A stretch of DNA of 64,000 nucleotides from Parasulfitobacter algicola (GCF_013315265.1 NZ_JABUFE010000005.1:124001-188000); one strand, 5' to 3'. Positions 1 to 8,666 are shown, numbered from the stretch's first letter. Notes: a model not told the origin generated them from the sequence alone. Made by a program: numbers and translations.

Positions 1-1073
1 GCCGTCAGGCTGTCAGACAACCGCAAAGGCAGATCATCTGGTAAATCTACAATCATATCAGCCAGTTGCGCGCGTCGTTTCTTGAATGACCAGTCGCGAA
101 TATCTTGCCCCTGCCATTCCAGCAGGTCATAGGCTTTCAGAACCACAGGTGCCTCACTCAGCAGCTTTTTCGGCACCGTTTTGCGCCCAATCCGTTTTTG
201 CAGCGCGCTAAAGGGCAGGGGGGCATCACCCTGCCACGCCAAAACTTCGCCATCAATAACGGTGCCTGGGGGGACAAAATCGACCAGTTGCGCCAGCTCT
301 GGAAAACGATCTGTCATCAGATCTTCGCCCCGTGACCACAAAAAATGCTGCCCGTCGCGCAAGATTAGCTGGCCGCGAATACCGTCCCATTTATACTCAG
401 CGCTCCACTCGGTCACATCGCCCAGGTCCTGCGCCTCACCGTCCAGTTGATAGGCCAGATAAAAGGGATAGGGTTTGGACAAATCCGCCGCCGGATCATC
501 GGTCAAGATCAGCGCGTGATAGCTGGTTGTCGCAGGCGTCCAGTTGCCCATCAGCTTGTGCGTCAACTGTGCCTCTGGTTGATCGGTTGCTTTGGCCAAC
601 GCGCGCGTCATCAGTTTTTGACTGACCCCCACTCGAAATCCGCCTGTGATCAGTTTATTGAATAAAAACCGCTCGACCCCATCCAACTGATCCCATGCTT
701 TCAGAATACCTGATTTCCGATCGGTTTCTTCTAACATACCTAAATCAATGACATAATTCACCCAGTGGGTCAGGCTGTGGTCCTGCGGATTTGATGGCAG
801 GGGCAGCACTAAAGAGATCGTTTCCGCCAAATCCCCGACAATGGGATAGGCTTCTTCGAACAACCAAAGTGGAATGCCCGCGCGTTCAGCCGCCCATTCG
901 CGCAACCGCGTTGTGTTGATTGCGCGCTTGGGACGACGGGATGAAAACAACGCAATGCACCATAATTTGTCATCATCGGGTGCATCACGAAAATAATCGG
1001 CCATTGCAGCAGTTTTAAGGGTCGTTTTTGTCGTCTGATCCAGCACTGTGAAAAGCTGCGCAAAGCGTTTCAT
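1..1073 (-). CDS. ATP-dependent DNA ligase, ligase-associated repair system (3' part outside window)
   Basis: Seals DNA nicks using ATP. The first 357 codons are visible; the C-terminal end lies beyond base 1. The adenylation motif EYKWDGIRG is present, with the catalytic lysine at about residue 228 (bases 390-392), preceded by the N-terminal all-helical domain typical of bacterial ATP-dependent ligases of about 530 aa. The start ATG (1071-1073) overlaps the stop of the upstream exonuclease gene as ATGA, so the two are translationally coupled. The pair matches the known ligase/MBL-exonuclease/helicase/phosphoesterase repair cluster; the other two members would lie to the left. No single continuous open frame is interrupted in the visible part. 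Confident in family, less so in exact subfamily. Confidence 0.9.
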   Translation of the reverse strand, partial: MKRFAQLFTVLDQTTKTTLKTAAMADYFRDAPDDDKLWCIALFSSRRPKRAINTTRLREWAAERAGIPLWLFEEAYPIVGDLAETISLVLPLPSNPQDHSLTHWVNYVIDLGMLEETDRKSGILKAWDQLDGVERFLFNKLITGGFRVGVSQKLMTRALAKATDQPEAQLTHKLMGNWTPATTSYHALILTDDPAADLSKPYPFYLAYQLDGEAQDLGDVTEWSAEYKWDGIRGQLILRDGQHFLWSRGEDLMTDRFPELAQLVDFVPPGTVIDGEVLAWQGDAPLPFSALQKRIGRKTVPKKLLSEAPVVLKAYDLLEWQGQDIRDWSFKKRRAQLADMIVDLPDDLPLRLSDSLT

Positions 1074-2083
1074 GCAGCAATCTCTGGGTCTGTTTGGTCC
1101 AACGCGTCCCCTTCGTATTCTGTTTCAACAATCTGCGCATCATATCCTTGATCTTCCAGCCAGCGGCGAAAAATGCTGGTATATCCATGGGTTACAAAAA
1201 TACGTTCTGCCCCGGTTTCGGCAATTGCGGTGTTCAATCCATCCCAGTCCGCATGGTCCGACATCACAAATCCGCGGTCAGCGGCTCGTCTGCGCCGTAC
1301 CCCGCGCACTGCCATCCAGCCCGACGCAAACGCCGTCGATTGCGCTCCAAAGCGCTGCGTCCAACTGCCAAAACCTGATGGGGGGCACACAACCAAAGCA
1401 CCTGAATAGGATTTGAGGTCCAGGTCAGGTGTCACACGGATCGTGTCAGGCAGGATCAAACCCTGGGCACGCAACACATCATTTGTATTTTCAACCGCGC
1501 CGTGGGTCAGGATCGGACCAATATCGGCATTCACGGCACTTAAGATCCGCTGCGCCTTGCCCAGGGCATAGGCCCCCAAAACCGAAGTCCGCCCTGCGGC
1601 TGCGTTCTTGCGCCACCAATCATTGATCTGGTCCATGACATTATTCTGTGGCTGCCATTTGAAAACAGGTAGCCCAAAGGTGCATTCGGTAATAAAAGCG
1701 TGGCATGTAACAGGTTCAAAGGGTTCAGAAAACCCGTCTGGTTCTATCTTGTAGTCGCCTGAAACCACCCACACCTCGCCTTTGTGTTCGATCCGGATCT
1801 GGGCTGATCCAGGTACGTGACCTGCAGGATGAAAGGATACGTCAACATCGCCAATGCGCTGCACCGTACCATAGTCGATCGATTGCAGATCAATGTCACC
1901 CAAGCGATGCCGCATCACCGGCGCTGCGGCGTGCGTTGCCATATAATGCGCGTGTCCGGATCGGGCGTGATCGGCATGGCCGTGCGTAATCAGGGCCCGA
2001 TCAACCGGGCGCCACGGGTCAACATAAAAACCGCCCTTTTCACAATAAATGCCGCTGTCAGTAAAAGTTAAGAGATCACCCAT
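1070..2083 (-). CDS. Ligase-associated MBL-fold DNA exonuclease
   Basis: A 337-aa metallo-beta-lactamase-fold protein of the beta-CASP/SNM1-like nuclease type. The metal-binding motif THGHADHA is at residues 33-40, and further conserved His/Asp positions follow (HPAGHVPGSAQI, SGDYKIEPDG, MSDHADWDGL, FVTHGYT). It has no signal peptide, so it acts in the cytoplasm on DNA ends. It is the first gene of a two-gene unit, overlapping the ligase by 4 bases. In characterised bacteria these genes form a DNA damage response cluster; the role here is inferred from that. The start ATG is at 2083. Confidence 0.92.
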   Translation of the reverse strand: MGDLLTFTDSGIYCEKGGFYVDPWRPVDRALITHGHADHARSGHAHYMATHAAAPVMRHRLGDIDLQSIDYGTVQRIGDVDVSFHPAGHVPGSAQIRIEHKGEVWVVSGDYKIEPDGFSEPFEPVTCHAFITECTFGLPVFKWQPQNNVMDQINDWWRKNAAAGRTSVLGAYALGKAQRILSAVNADIGPILTHGAVENTNDVLRAQGLILPDTIRVTPDLDLKSYSGALVVCPPSGFGSWTQRFGAQSTAFASGWMAVRGVRRRRAADRGFVMSDHADWDGLNTAIAETGAERIFVTHGYTSIFRRWLEDQGYDAQIVETEYEGDALDQTDPEIAA

Positions 2084-2150
2084 GACGCAATACTAGCGCC
2101 ATGTCACACAGGATCAAATTCCTGTTTAACTTTCTGTAAATGATAATCTG

Positions 2151-2552
2151 TCAGCGAATGCGCGACCAGCGAAACGATCTGCACAGCACTGCATTTGCAC
2201 AGGCTTCCGCACGGATACGTCCGCCCCGCACCTGCATTTCAAGCGCAAATGTCTTATCGCGACGCGGGTCCCAGATTGTACCCCCAGCATACTTACCGCC
2301 GCCTTGGTGAACCATATTGCGGATAATCGTTTTGCCGACGTGCGGATAACTTGCAACCGGCCTTCCATTCACGCCAATCGCTTCGATAATCCGTGCACAG
2401 ACGGCATTTCCACAGGCACCAAATTGAACATTCAGATGATCGATACCATTGGTTTTAGATCGGTGCAGTTGCCATATACCCGTTGGGCTGTTGGCCATTG
2501 CTGTCCCCGCAGTTGCAATAAGCAAAACCGCGATTGCGAGGTACTTTTTCAT
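2151..2552 (-). CDS. DUF2147 family secreted protein
   Basis: A 133-aa protein with a clear Sec signal peptide (hydrophobic stretch at residues 4-15, cleavage probably after TAMA). The mature part matches the DUF2147 pattern: GIW near the N-terminus, two Cys pairs (ACGNAVCARI and ACANAVLCRS), a central G..W.P...K motif (GGTIWDPRRDKTF), and a C-terminal Arg/Trp stretch. It is probably periplasmic; the function of the family is unknown. It is monocistronic, in the same orientation as the repair genes but separated from them by 67 bases. Confidence 0.85.
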   Translation of the reverse strand: MKKYLAIAVLLIATAGTAMANSPTGIWQLHRSKTNGIDHLNVQFGACGNAVCARIIEAIGVNGRPVASYPHVGKTIIRNMVHQGGGKYAGGTIWDPRRDKTFALEMQVRGGRIRAEACANAVLCRSFRWSRIR

Positions 2553-2588
2553 AGTATCTTCTCCAGATTACTGACCTACATAAATAAC

Positions 2589-2610
2589 GGGCACCTTTCA
2601 TAAAGCGCCC
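2589..2610 (-). terminator. Candidate terminator after the SCP2-like gene
   Basis: On the minus strand a GGGCGCTTT arm pairs with AAAGGTGCCC (one bulge) across a 3-base loop, just downstream of the SCP2-like stop. The following sequence is only moderately T-rich (GTTATTTA), so this is a weak intrinsic terminator call. Confidence 0.45.
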
Positions 2611-2619
2611 AATATTTAA

Positions 2620-2910
2620 TCATCCTAGAAGTGAACCCAATTTCATGGCAAGACCCATATCGCCCTGAATTTGGATCCGACCAGTCATATAGGCCGTCGT
2701 TGGGTTGACACTGCCGTCTTGCAGGCCTTTGAAAGTCTCAGCGTCGGCAATCACAGTCAGGTCGGTTTCTTCATCACCCGCACGTGCCCCGTCGCCATCC
2801 ATGACAAATGCTCCTTCGTCTTCGATGACGAATTTTACGGATTTGTCCAACTCACCCTGGGACAGTTTTTCATTCATTGCCGCAACGGCTTGTTCAACAA
2901 CTTGGCTCAC
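2620..2910 (-). CDS. SCP2 sterol-binding domain protein
   Basis: A 96-aa protein consisting of a single SCP2-like lipid-binding fold. Recognisable features are the DLTVIADAETFKGLQDG strand-turn segment (residues 50-66) and the AYMTGRIQIQGDMGLAMKL C-terminal motif (73-91), where the conserved G.I.I.GD..LA...L pattern ends the domain. It has no signal peptide and is predicted cytoplasmic; it probably binds or carries hydrophobic ligands. The ligand cannot be read from sequence. It is a single gene with a candidate terminator behind it. Confidence 0.88.
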   Translation of the reverse strand: MSQVVEQAVAAMNEKLSQGELDKSVKFVIEDEGAFVMDGDGARAGDEETDLTVIADAETFKGLQDGSVNPTTAYMTGRIQIQGDMGLAMKLGSLLG

Positions 2911-3007
2911 GTGATTTTTCCTTTTGGTTGTGTTCAGCCCTAATTTGGGGCGGTTAAATTATAACAGTACCGCTTGGGCACAGTCTTAGGTTGTATAACC
3001 CGATGTT

Positions 3008-3103
3008 TCATATTTTTGCGATAAGTTCAATTTGAGGATCGCCATAACGCCTGTTCAAAGCGCGTCCGATCACCTGATAGTTGCCCATCTTCGATTGGGT
3101 CAT
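3008..3103 (-). CDS. Candidate 31-aa small protein with strong RBS
   Basis: A 31-codon ORF (begins MTQSKMGNYQ, ends IELIAKI) whose ATG at 3103 is preceded on the minus strand by a near-perfect Shine-Dalgarno GAAGGGAGG with 6-7 bases spacing. No family is recognised; the peptide is basic and without a membrane segment. It sits alone in the roughly 400-base gap between the SCP2-like gene and the TetR unit. The strong RBS is the only evidence for translation. It could also be a leader peptide. The rest of the gap (2911-3007 and 3104-3316) shows AT-rich sequence and no other convincing gene. Confidence 0.45.
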   Translation of the reverse strand: MTQSKMGNYQVIGRALNRRYGDPQIELIAKI

Positions 3104-3316
3104 GACGCGCCTCCCTTCGTCTTGTCCGCAATTATTGTGTCACACCCTGATCCAATTCTTTTTTTCGCGCAACATTGACGTAACGATACAAACTTTTTCT
3201 TAATGACCTTACGTAAAAGTTTAAATTTATAGACTTAATCAGAGTTTGAATCAGAATCGCGCAAGTAATGGCGTGTGATATGACAGAAATTATACAGAGT
3301 GTTTTTACAGCTGATT

Positions 3317-3472
3317 TCAACCGATCAGCTGATACATACTGCCAACCACGGTCGTATCCGGTTCAACAGACAGACCGACCGTTTGGCGATAATGGAAAAT
3401 TGCAAAACTTGCAGCGGCGGCAGCCAAAAGGCCAAGGGCCAGCAAAGCGTATTTCAGAATAGACAGTTTCAT
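3317..3472 (-). CDS. 51-aa single-pass membrane peptide coupled to TetR regulator
   Basis: Starts MKLSILKYALLALG and carries one hydrophobic helix at about residues 4-26 (Leu/Ala rich), followed by a short polar tail (RQTVGLSVEPDTTVVG). Its ATG (3470-3472) overlaps the TGA of the upstream TetR-family gene as ATGA, which supports translation by coupling. The protein is too short for family assignment. It may be a small inner-membrane protein whose expression follows the regulator. Confidence 0.6.
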   Translation of the reverse strand: MKLSILKYALLALGLLAAAAASFAIFHYRQTVGLSVEPDTTVVGSMYQLIG

Positions 3473-4092
3473 AGCAGCTCAACCAGTTTTTGCACCATAC
3501 GCCGCATAACCCGTTCGGCCATATCCGGCGTCAGATTTTGATCGTAACGCATTCTGCGCCAATTTTCAAAGGATGTTGCAAGATCCAGCGCCTCAAGCAG
3601 GTCCGGATCGGCTTCGAACTGTGCCGGCAGAACCGCTTTGATCTGCGCGCGTTCAAAATTGACGCCACGACGATAGTTTTCCATCAGAAACTCTGACCGA
3701 AAGCGCCGCACATCCGCTGACACTTTGATTGGCAGGATCCTTTCATAGACTTCGGCCCGTTTCGTAATGGCCTCATTCAGCTGATCTTTCCAGTCATGGC
3801 TTTCATAGGGCCGCAGCAAGATCGGCATAACATCGGCCTCGATCTGTTCGGCCAGATCGCGATACAGGCTTTCCATATCTTCTATGTGGCGGAAAACAGT
3901 GCGTAAACTCAGGCCGGATGCCGTGGCAAGCTCATGGGATCGTGGCATAAAATTACCCGCCTGCACCAGATTGATCAACGCCTTGGCGATCTGTTCACGG
4001 CTGCGCACGCTGCGCAATCTACGACCGTCACGCTTAGCATGGTCGTCGGCATCATTGGAAAGGGCAGGGCTTTTGTTCAAACTGGATCTCAC
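3469..4092 (-). CDS. TetR/AcrR family transcriptional regulator
   Basis: About 207 aa. The N-terminal helix-turn-helix lies at about residues 30-75 (REQIAKALINLV, then MPRSHELATASGLSLRTVFRHIEDMESLY, with the usual helix 3 ending before a Tyr). The C-terminal two thirds are the helical ligand-binding/dimerisation part, which names no ligand. The start is a GTG at 4092 without an obvious RBS, so the true start could be one of a few codons further in. It is divergently oriented from the large secreted nuclease gene across a 236-base gap, and so is a candidate regulator of it or of itself. The downstream 51-aa membrane peptide overlaps by 4 bases. Confidence 0.88.
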   Translation of the reverse strand: MRSSLNKSPALSNDADDHAKRDGRRLRSVRSREQIAKALINLVQAGNFMPRSHELATASGLSLRTVFRHIEDMESLYRDLAEQIEADVMPILLRPYESHDWKDQLNEAITKRAEVYERILPIKVSADVRRFRSEFLMENYRRGVNFERAQIKAVLPAQFEADPDLLEALDLATSFENWRRMRYDQNLTPDMAERVMRRMVQKLVELL

Positions 4093-4328
4093 TGAAAATG
4101 ACAGACTTGTTTGTCTAGCACATCAGACGTTGGCTGGCAGGTCTACATTTAAATACGGCAAAATCAAAATGGCCCAACTGGACCTGCGATCCAATGCCAC
4201 CAGCGTTCGTGATGCACAACCAATAGGAGTTTTTCCGCCAATTCATCTCGTATTGCGACACAAAATTGAAACAGACATGCGTCAGCCCTAGCCTCGACAA
4301 AGGTCACATTCACTTGGGGGATTCGATA

Positions 4329-7300
4329 ATGACTTGGTTTCACAACGCATTTGTTTTCGGCACGCACAGCGATGATGTTCTGACAGGCACGGGGCGGGAT
4401 GATTATATCTTTGGCTTTGGCGGGGATGACATCATTGACGCAGGTGCAGGTGATGACGTGATCTTTGCAGGGGCTGGCGATGACACTATCCTGGGGGGCG
4501 CTGGCAGCGATCAGATTTTTGGGGGCAGGGGCTTTGACACGGTCACCTACAAAGGATCGATCCGCGATTATTCCATCGCCAAGCATGGCTATTTCTTTCC
4601 CTTGATCACCGTTATGGCGGATGACGGCAGCACAGACACATTGATAGGGGTCGAGGCCCTTTATTTCGAAGCCGATGACTTTACCCTATTTCTGGACGGC
4701 ACGAATAACGCGGTTTTGGCCGATGATGACACGGTTGATGCGGGTGAAGATGGCATCACGCAGATCAACACAGATGATCTTTTGGCCAATGATCAGGAAT
4801 TTGACGGCGACGCGCTGACCATCACCGACGTGTCCGCCCAAAGCGACGCGGGCGCGATGGTCACGGTACAAAACGGTGTGGTCAGCTATGATCCCGGCGA
4901 TATTTTTGCGGGTCTGGCCGAAGGTGAAACCGCGACCGACACCTTTACCTATACCGTTGATGACGGACGTGGCGGCACAGATACAGCTACAGTCACCGTG
5001 ACCATAAACGGCACCAATGATGCGCCGGAATTGACGGCTGTGACCGCTGTCAGTGTGGCTGAAAACGGCACCGTGATTGATGCTCAGATCGCGGCCACAG
5101 ACGCCGAAGGCGACGCGATCAGCTTTTCAATAAGCGGTGGCGCAGACGCAGCGCTTTTCCAGATTGATGCGGCCAGCGGCACGTTGACCTTTATCAATGC
5201 CCCTGATTTCGAAGCCCCCGGCGACACAGATGGTGACAATGTTTATGAGGTGACCGTGGCTGCTACCGATGCAAACGGCGCAACCGATCAGGACAATATT
5301 AACATCACAGTGACAGACGTTGACGAAGGCGGCAGTGCGCCGCGCATCAACGAATTTCACTATGACAATGCAGGCAGCGATCAGGGTGAATTTATTGAAA
5401 TCCGCGTGGATGCCGGGACGGACGTGTCGGGTCTGTCGGTTGAACTGTATAATGGCGGCAGTAATCAGGTCTATGAGACCGCCATTGTATCCGGCACGCC
5501 GACGTCCGATGGCACCTATGACTATTACGTTCTTGAAATTGCGGGTATTCAGAACGGAAATGCTGATGGTATCGCATTGATCAACGCAGGCGAAGTTGTC
5601 GAATTTCTTAGCTATGAAGGGACGCTAACAGCGGCAGACGGCACAGCAGCGGGTGTGACCTCAACCGATATCGGCCAACAAGAAGGCAGCAGCACACCCA
5701 TCGGATTTTCCCTTCAGCGCAATGATGACGGCACCTGGGACGCCCCGCGCGAAGACACGCGCGGTGCAGCCAACGACGACACGGGCGGGGGCGATCCAAC
5801 TGAATTGCTATTGTCGGACATTCAAGGTGAAGGTGGCGATAGCGCCTTTGTCGGCCAGCAGGTGTCAGTCACCGCGATTGTCACTTATGTCGACGAAGAC
5901 GGATATTTCCTGCAGGAAGAAGACGCCGATGCCGACGGAAACGCCGCCACATCCGAAGGCATCTTTGTCTTCACCGGGCGTGACAATCTGGGCACAATCA
6001 CCGTGGGCGATCAGCTGACTGTTGTGGGCACCGTGGCCGAATTCAACGGCGAAACGCAGATCAGCAATGTGACATCCACAGCGACCCTGGCCACCGATCA
6101 AGACATGCCGACCGCCGCCAGCGTTTTGCTGTCACCCGATACGACCCAGGCCGATTACGAAGCGGTTGAGGGGATGCGCGTATCGGTCACCAGCGGCACC
6201 AGCGATGCGATAACCGTGATCGAGAATTTCGAACTGGGCCGCTATGGCCAGATCACGATCAGCTCGGGCGGACAAACCCAGCCCACGCAATTGTTCGATG
6301 CCCAAACCGAAGCCGATCAGATCGCTGAGCTGGCCGAAGATAACGCCAACAACCGTCTGGTGCTTGAAGACGGCGTGCGTGCGCAAAACCCCGATGAGTT
6401 CGAATACATCCCCGTCACGGCAGACGAAGGCGACAACGGCAACGGCTTTCTGGATGCGGGGGATGACTTCAGCGAAGATGGTCCGACCTTGCGCCTGGGC
6501 ACTGAGGTCACCGAACCGGTCGAAGGCGTCATGACCTTCACCGACAATGGCCGCGGCACCAGTGCGGAATTCAAGGTGATTGTCGATGATCAGATCACCA
6601 TCGACCCCGATACCAACACCGGCGCGCGTCAGGACACACCCGATGATGTGGGCGGTGACCTGCAAGTGGCCAGCGTGAATGTACAGAACTTCTTTACCAC
6701 GCTGGATGATGGCGGCACGACGGGCCCGAACAACGATCTTGATCCGCGCGGGGCGACCACCGCCGAAGATCTGGTGCGCCAGACCGACAAACTGGTCGAT
6801 CAACTGCTTGGTACAGGGGCCGAGGTTCTGGCCCTGCAGGAAATCGAAAATAACGGCTTTGACGATGCATCTGCCATCGCAACCCTTGTTGATGCTTTGA
6901 ACGCTGAAGCGGTGGCGCGTGGGCTGGACGCGAATTACCAGTTCGTCGATCCCACAGGCACGGGCGATTTTGTCGGCACAGACGCGATTACCAATGCCAT
7001 CATCTATGACGCCAATCAGGTCATGCTGCTGCATTCAGATGTGCATGTTTTCGACGAACAATCGGCGCAAGACACCTTTGATCTGGCCGAAGTTCTGAAC
7101 GCCGAAGTGCCCACCAGCGAACAGGTTAACGATCTGCAGCGCAACCGCCCCGCCGTCGCCGCCACGTTTGAGGATAACGATACCGGCGAAAACTTTACCG
7201 TCGTGTCCAACCACTTTAAATCCAAGGGCGACAGCAATCTGCAGGATCTTGTCGATGCGGCCCAGGACGCGCTGGATGGCGGTAACACCAACATCACGCA

Positions 7301-7826
7301 AGCCGATATCGACGCCCTGATCGCAGACCCGAACTTTAATCAGGACGACGGGCAGGGGTTCTGGAACGCCGTGCGCGCCGATGCGTCAGCCGAGGTCGTG
7401 GAGTGGCTGGAAAACACCTATCTGGCCGAAGCCGACGCCGCGACGCCGAATGATCTGATCGCGGACAACCTGCTGATCTTGGGTGATTTCAACGCCTATG
7501 CCCAGGAAGACCCGACCCAATTACTGCGCGATGATCCTGGCTATGTCGATATCATCGACGATTTCATCCCCGGCGGTCAGGACGATGCGTTTAGCTTTGT
7601 CTTTGACGGCCAGCAAGGCACATTGGATCAGGCGTTCGCATCAGACGGTCTGGTCGATAACATCACCGGCGCTACTGAATGGAACGTCAACGCGTCTGAA
7701 CCCGGCCTTCTGGGATATTCCGGTCGCTTTACAAATCCGGATTTCTATAACGACGACCTCTACCGCGCCGCCGACCACGACCCGCTGATCATCGGTCTGG
7801 ACCTAAGCGACACGCCCATCGTCTAA
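4329..7826 (+). CDS. Secreted ExeM/NucH-like endonuclease with N-terminal RTX repeats
   Basis: A 1165-aa acidic secreted protein. Order: RTX calcium-binding nonapeptides (residues about 10-60, GGDDIIDAGAGDD-type), a VCBS/cadherin-like Ig domain (about 125-230), a cadherin-like domain (about 235-330), a lamin-tail domain (from PRINEFHYDN, about 337-470), an OB-fold nuclease-associated segment (about 495-610), and a C-terminal endonuclease/exonuclease/phosphatase domain (about 775-1160). Catalytic positions visible: N784 (SVNVQNFF), E838 (LQEIEN), D1053 and N1055 (GDFN), D1149/H1150 (ADHDP). The start ATG at 4329 follows a GGGGG RBS; an upstream in-frame ATG at 4266 lacks one. It probably degrades extracellular DNA for phosphate or biofilm turnover. 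RTX repeats suggest type I secretion; no transporter is in the window. Confidence 0.9.
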   Translation: MTWFHNAFVFGTHSDDVLTGTGRDDYIFGFGGDDIIDAGAGDDVIFAGAGDDTILGGAGSDQIFGGRGFDTVTYKGSIRDYSIAKHGYFFPLITVMADDGSTDTLIGVEALYFEADDFTLFLDGTNNAVLADDDTVDAGEDGITQINTDDLLANDQEFDGDALTITDVSAQSDAGAMVTVQNGVVSYDPGDIFAGLAEGETATDTFTYTVDDGRGGTDTATVTVTINGTNDAPELTAVTAVSVAENGTVIDAQIAATDAEGDAISFSISGGADAALFQIDAASGTLTFINAPDFEAPGDTDGDNVYEVTVAATDANGATDQDNINITVTDVDEGGSAPRINEFHYDNAGSDQGEFIEIRVDAGTDVSGLSVELYNGGSNQVYETAIVSGTPTSDGTYDYYVLEIAGIQNGNADGIALINAGEVVEFLSYEGTLTAADGTAAGVTSTDIGQQEGSSTPIGFSLQRNDDGTWDAPREDTRGAANDDTGGGDPTELLLSDIQGEGGDSAFVGQQVSVTAIVTYVDEDGYFLQEEDADADGNAATSEGIFVFTGRDNLGTITVGDQLTVVGTVAEFNGETQISNVTSTATLATDQDMPTAASVLLSPDTTQADYEAVEGMRVSVTSGTSDAITVIENFELGRYGQITISSGGQTQPTQLFDAQTEADQIAELAEDNANNRLVLEDGVRAQNPDEFEYIPVTADEGDNGNGFLDAGDDFSEDGPTLRLGTEVTEPVEGVMTFTDNGRGTSAEFKVIVDDQITIDPDTNTGARQDTPDDVGGDLQVASVNVQNFFTTLDDGGTTGPNNDLDPRGATTAEDLVRQTDKLVDQLLGTGAEVLALQEIENNGFDDASAIATLVDALNAEAVARGLDANYQFVDPTGTGDFVGTDAITNAIIYDANQVMLLHSDVHVFDEQSAQDTFDLAEVLNAEVPTSEQVNDLQRNRPAVAATFEDNDTGENFTVVSNHFKSKGDSNLQDLVDAAQDALDGGNTNITQADIDALIADPNFNQDDGQGFWNAVRADASAEVVEWLENTYLAEADAATPNDLIADNLLILGDFNAYAQEDPTQLLRDDPGYVDIIDDFIPGGQDDAFSFVFDGQQGTLDQAFASDGLVDNITGATEWNVNASEPGLLGYSGRFTNPDFYNDDLYRAADHDPLIIGLDLSDTPIV

Positions 7827-7835
7827 ACGAAAAAT

Positions 7836-7865
7836 AACACCAACCCGGATCATTGGGTTGGTGTT
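7836..7865 (+). terminator. Hairpin terminator after the secreted nuclease gene
   Basis: A perfect 11-bp stem (AACACCAACCC at 7836-7846 pairing with 7855-7865) with an 8-base loop begins 10 bases after the nuclease stop codon. The T-tract behind it is poor (GTAAACCT), but position and stem strength make termination or 3'-end protection likely. Confidence 0.7.
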
Positions 7866-7968
7866 GTAAACCTACAGTTGACCCTATTAGTCGTTTGTGT
7901 GTGGGTGCAGCGAAGGTGTAAAAAGAGCCCAATCTGTCAGATGCTGCGATGTGCGCGAATGGCAGCTT

Positions 7969-8382
7969 TCAAGCGGCAAGGTAAAGCTTCTTGATCAACT
8001 CACTGCGTTCGTGATGCGCAAAATCGAGAACTAAGATATCTTCAAGCTTCGCTTCAGAATAATCGGTGCAGTGTTTTGCAAACTCCACAACTTCTTGAAG
8101 CGTTTCGTCTTCATGCCAAGTTGTCATAACGAATTTAACCTTCGGGTAGTCGCCGAAGTTATGAGCCTCCAGAAATGCCCAATCGACGCTATCGTCCCAT
8201 GCAGAACAATCAATGCCCCAAGCCAACGAATAGACGCACCCAGCTTTCACGAGCGCTTTGCTGACCTCGTTACGATATTCCCAATCAACTTCGCGCTCGA
8301 TGAGTATCAGGCACTTGAATTTGGTCATTTCCTTTGGAAAGGAAACAGAGACATCAGTCGGTAAGAAGATGTAATTGAACAT
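7969..8382 (-). CDS. DUF7684-like protein of unknown function
   Basis: About 137 aa from the ATG at 8382. Its pattern fits a small family I associate with DUF7684: an N-terminal YIFLP segment, KCLILIE, then GCVYSLAWGIDCSAWDDSVDWA, KFVMTTWHEDE and KHC. The family's function is unknown. The start at 8382 keeps the family's N-terminal strand but has no clear RBS; an ATG at 8328 with AAAGGA just upstream would give 119 aa. An open frame continues to 8514 without support. It is an isolated gene; base composition resembles its surroundings. Confidence 0.7.
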   Translation of the reverse strand: MFNYIFLPTDVSVSFPKEMTKFKCLILIEREVDWEYRNEVSKALVKAGCVYSLAWGIDCSAWDDSVDWAFLEAHNFGDYPKVKFVMTTWHEDETLQEVVEFAKHCTDYSEAKLEDILVLDFAHHERSELIKKLYLAA

Positions 8383-8566
8383 CTGCAGGAGATGACAATC
8401 AGGCCGCCTATTAGTCAAGATGGGCGATGATAGGATGTGACATCTAAGCCGAAGCAGACCTTGATAGGTATTGCAAGAACGGCAGCAAAGTCCCGCTTTG
8501 CAGCCGTTATGCAATCCGCAGATGCGCTCAGAATGAGATTAAACTCCAACAAAACCTAAAATCGCA

Positions 8567-8634
8567 GCGAACGCAGTTTTGTACAAAATATTTGGTACAA
8601 AACCCATGTACAAAATATACAAAACTGCGTTCGC
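8567..8634. repeat. 17-bp perfect inverted repeat enclosing GTACAAAA repeats
   Basis: Left arm 8567-8583 and right arm 8618-8634 are perfect reverse complements (GCGAACGCAGTTTTGTA and its partner). The 34-base interior contains further copies of GTACAAAA, giving three direct copies starting at about 8581, 8595 and 8608. No T-tract follows, and the loop is too long for a standard terminator. It could be an operator, a miniature mobile element scar or a recombination site. It lies 32 bases from the grxD stop, on the side away from the gene. Confidence 0.75.
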
Positions 8635-8666
8635 CACGTTATGTTTTTGTTATGAAAGACAGCAAC

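Noticed and set aside
3132..3320. 62-aa minus-strand open frame before the TetR unit
   Set aside because: No RBS, AT-rich low-complexity content, and it overlaps the 51-aa coupled gene.
4164..4586. Minus-strand open frame across the nuclease 5' end
   Set aside because: It runs opposite the RTX repeats; its composition is a shadow of that repeat coding.
6132..7034. 300-aa open frame on the minus strand inside the secreted nuclease
   Set aside because: Shadow of a biased coding strand; the plus-strand frame has recognisable catalytic motifs.
8581..8620. GTACAAAA repeats as a CRISPR array
   Set aside because: Units are only 8 bases, with spacers of unequal 6-5 bases, and no cas gene is nearby.
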